From NCBI GenBank assembly GCA_963920705.1, contig OY987226.1:10542501-10606500 (forward strand): a stretch of DNA of 64,000 nt, given 5' to 3'. How positions within the stretch are numbered: the first letter of the stretch is position 1; every line of letters starts with the position of its first letter. Source of the stretch: Odiellus spinosus (taxonomy: Eukaryota; Arthropoda; Arachnida; Opiliones; Phalangiidae). The translations under genes and the position numbers were made by a program. The notes under the pieces were generated by a model. That model did not search any database. It saw only the letters and a list, made by a program, of their open reading frames with translations, and was not told the DNA's origin. Positions 63,871 through 64,000 of the stretch are shown in pieces.

Positions 63871-64000
63871 ATCCGCGGAAAAGATTTGAAGCTGACCGTG
63901 TCAGTTGTATAGATTAGAAAAAAGATACGCTCGCAAAAAGTTTGGCGAACGCGATTATATAAAAAATAAAAGGTTAAAAATTGGGTAGTATTAGCTGAAA

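Overview
This is an AT-rich nuclear DNA window from an animal, most likely an insect. Five housekeeping genes have compact exons split by short introns of about 50-100 bp. A PDGF/VEGF-like growth factor gene is laid out like an arthropod Pvf gene. There is a short interstitial block of CCTAA/TTAGG, the insect telomere repeat. I cannot name the order or species from the sequence alone.

Layout. Positions 1-5355 (-) hold the mitochondrial Lon protease, cut at the left edge just after the catalytic Ser. 5731-7786 (+) is the ESCRT ATPase Vps4, sharing a 375 bp divergent promoter with Lon. 8879-11210 (-) is the mitochondrial cysteine desulfurase Nfs1. 11613-16743 (+) is anillin, divergent from Nfs1 across 402 bp. 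18442-20619 (-) is a TCAIM-like mitochondrial protein. All exon phases of the complete models (Vps4, Nfs1, anillin, TCAIM) close in frame. 24472-45121 (-) is a PDGF/VEGF ligand with all eight cystine-knot cysteines and a Cys-rich tail. It has a 13.3 kb intron, and its signal-peptide exon was not found. 60855-61238 (+) encodes a small secreted protein that I do not recognise.

The rest is repeat-rich. It includes a DD41D-type Tc1/mariner element turned into a giant inverted repeat (45715-47984). There is a young LTR element with equal 1305 bp LTRs and no gag/pol (53686-58367). A TTAA-target MITE family occurs in at least seven places. Two copies of a 281 bp MITE, several hAT-like elements with 8 bp target duplications, several foldbacks and many minisatellites make up most of the remainder.

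Three genes act in mitochondria (Lon in protein quality control, Nfs1 in Fe-S cluster sulfur supply, TCAIM of uncertain role). Two act in membrane scission or cytokinesis (Vps4, anillin). They look like ordinary neighbours, not an operon-like system. I found no convincing new multi-gene system. The most unusual objects are the palindromic mariner copy, the gag/pol-less LTR element, the bias of intronic MITEs toward 5' splice sites, and the unrecognised secreted protein with a hairpin locus next to it.
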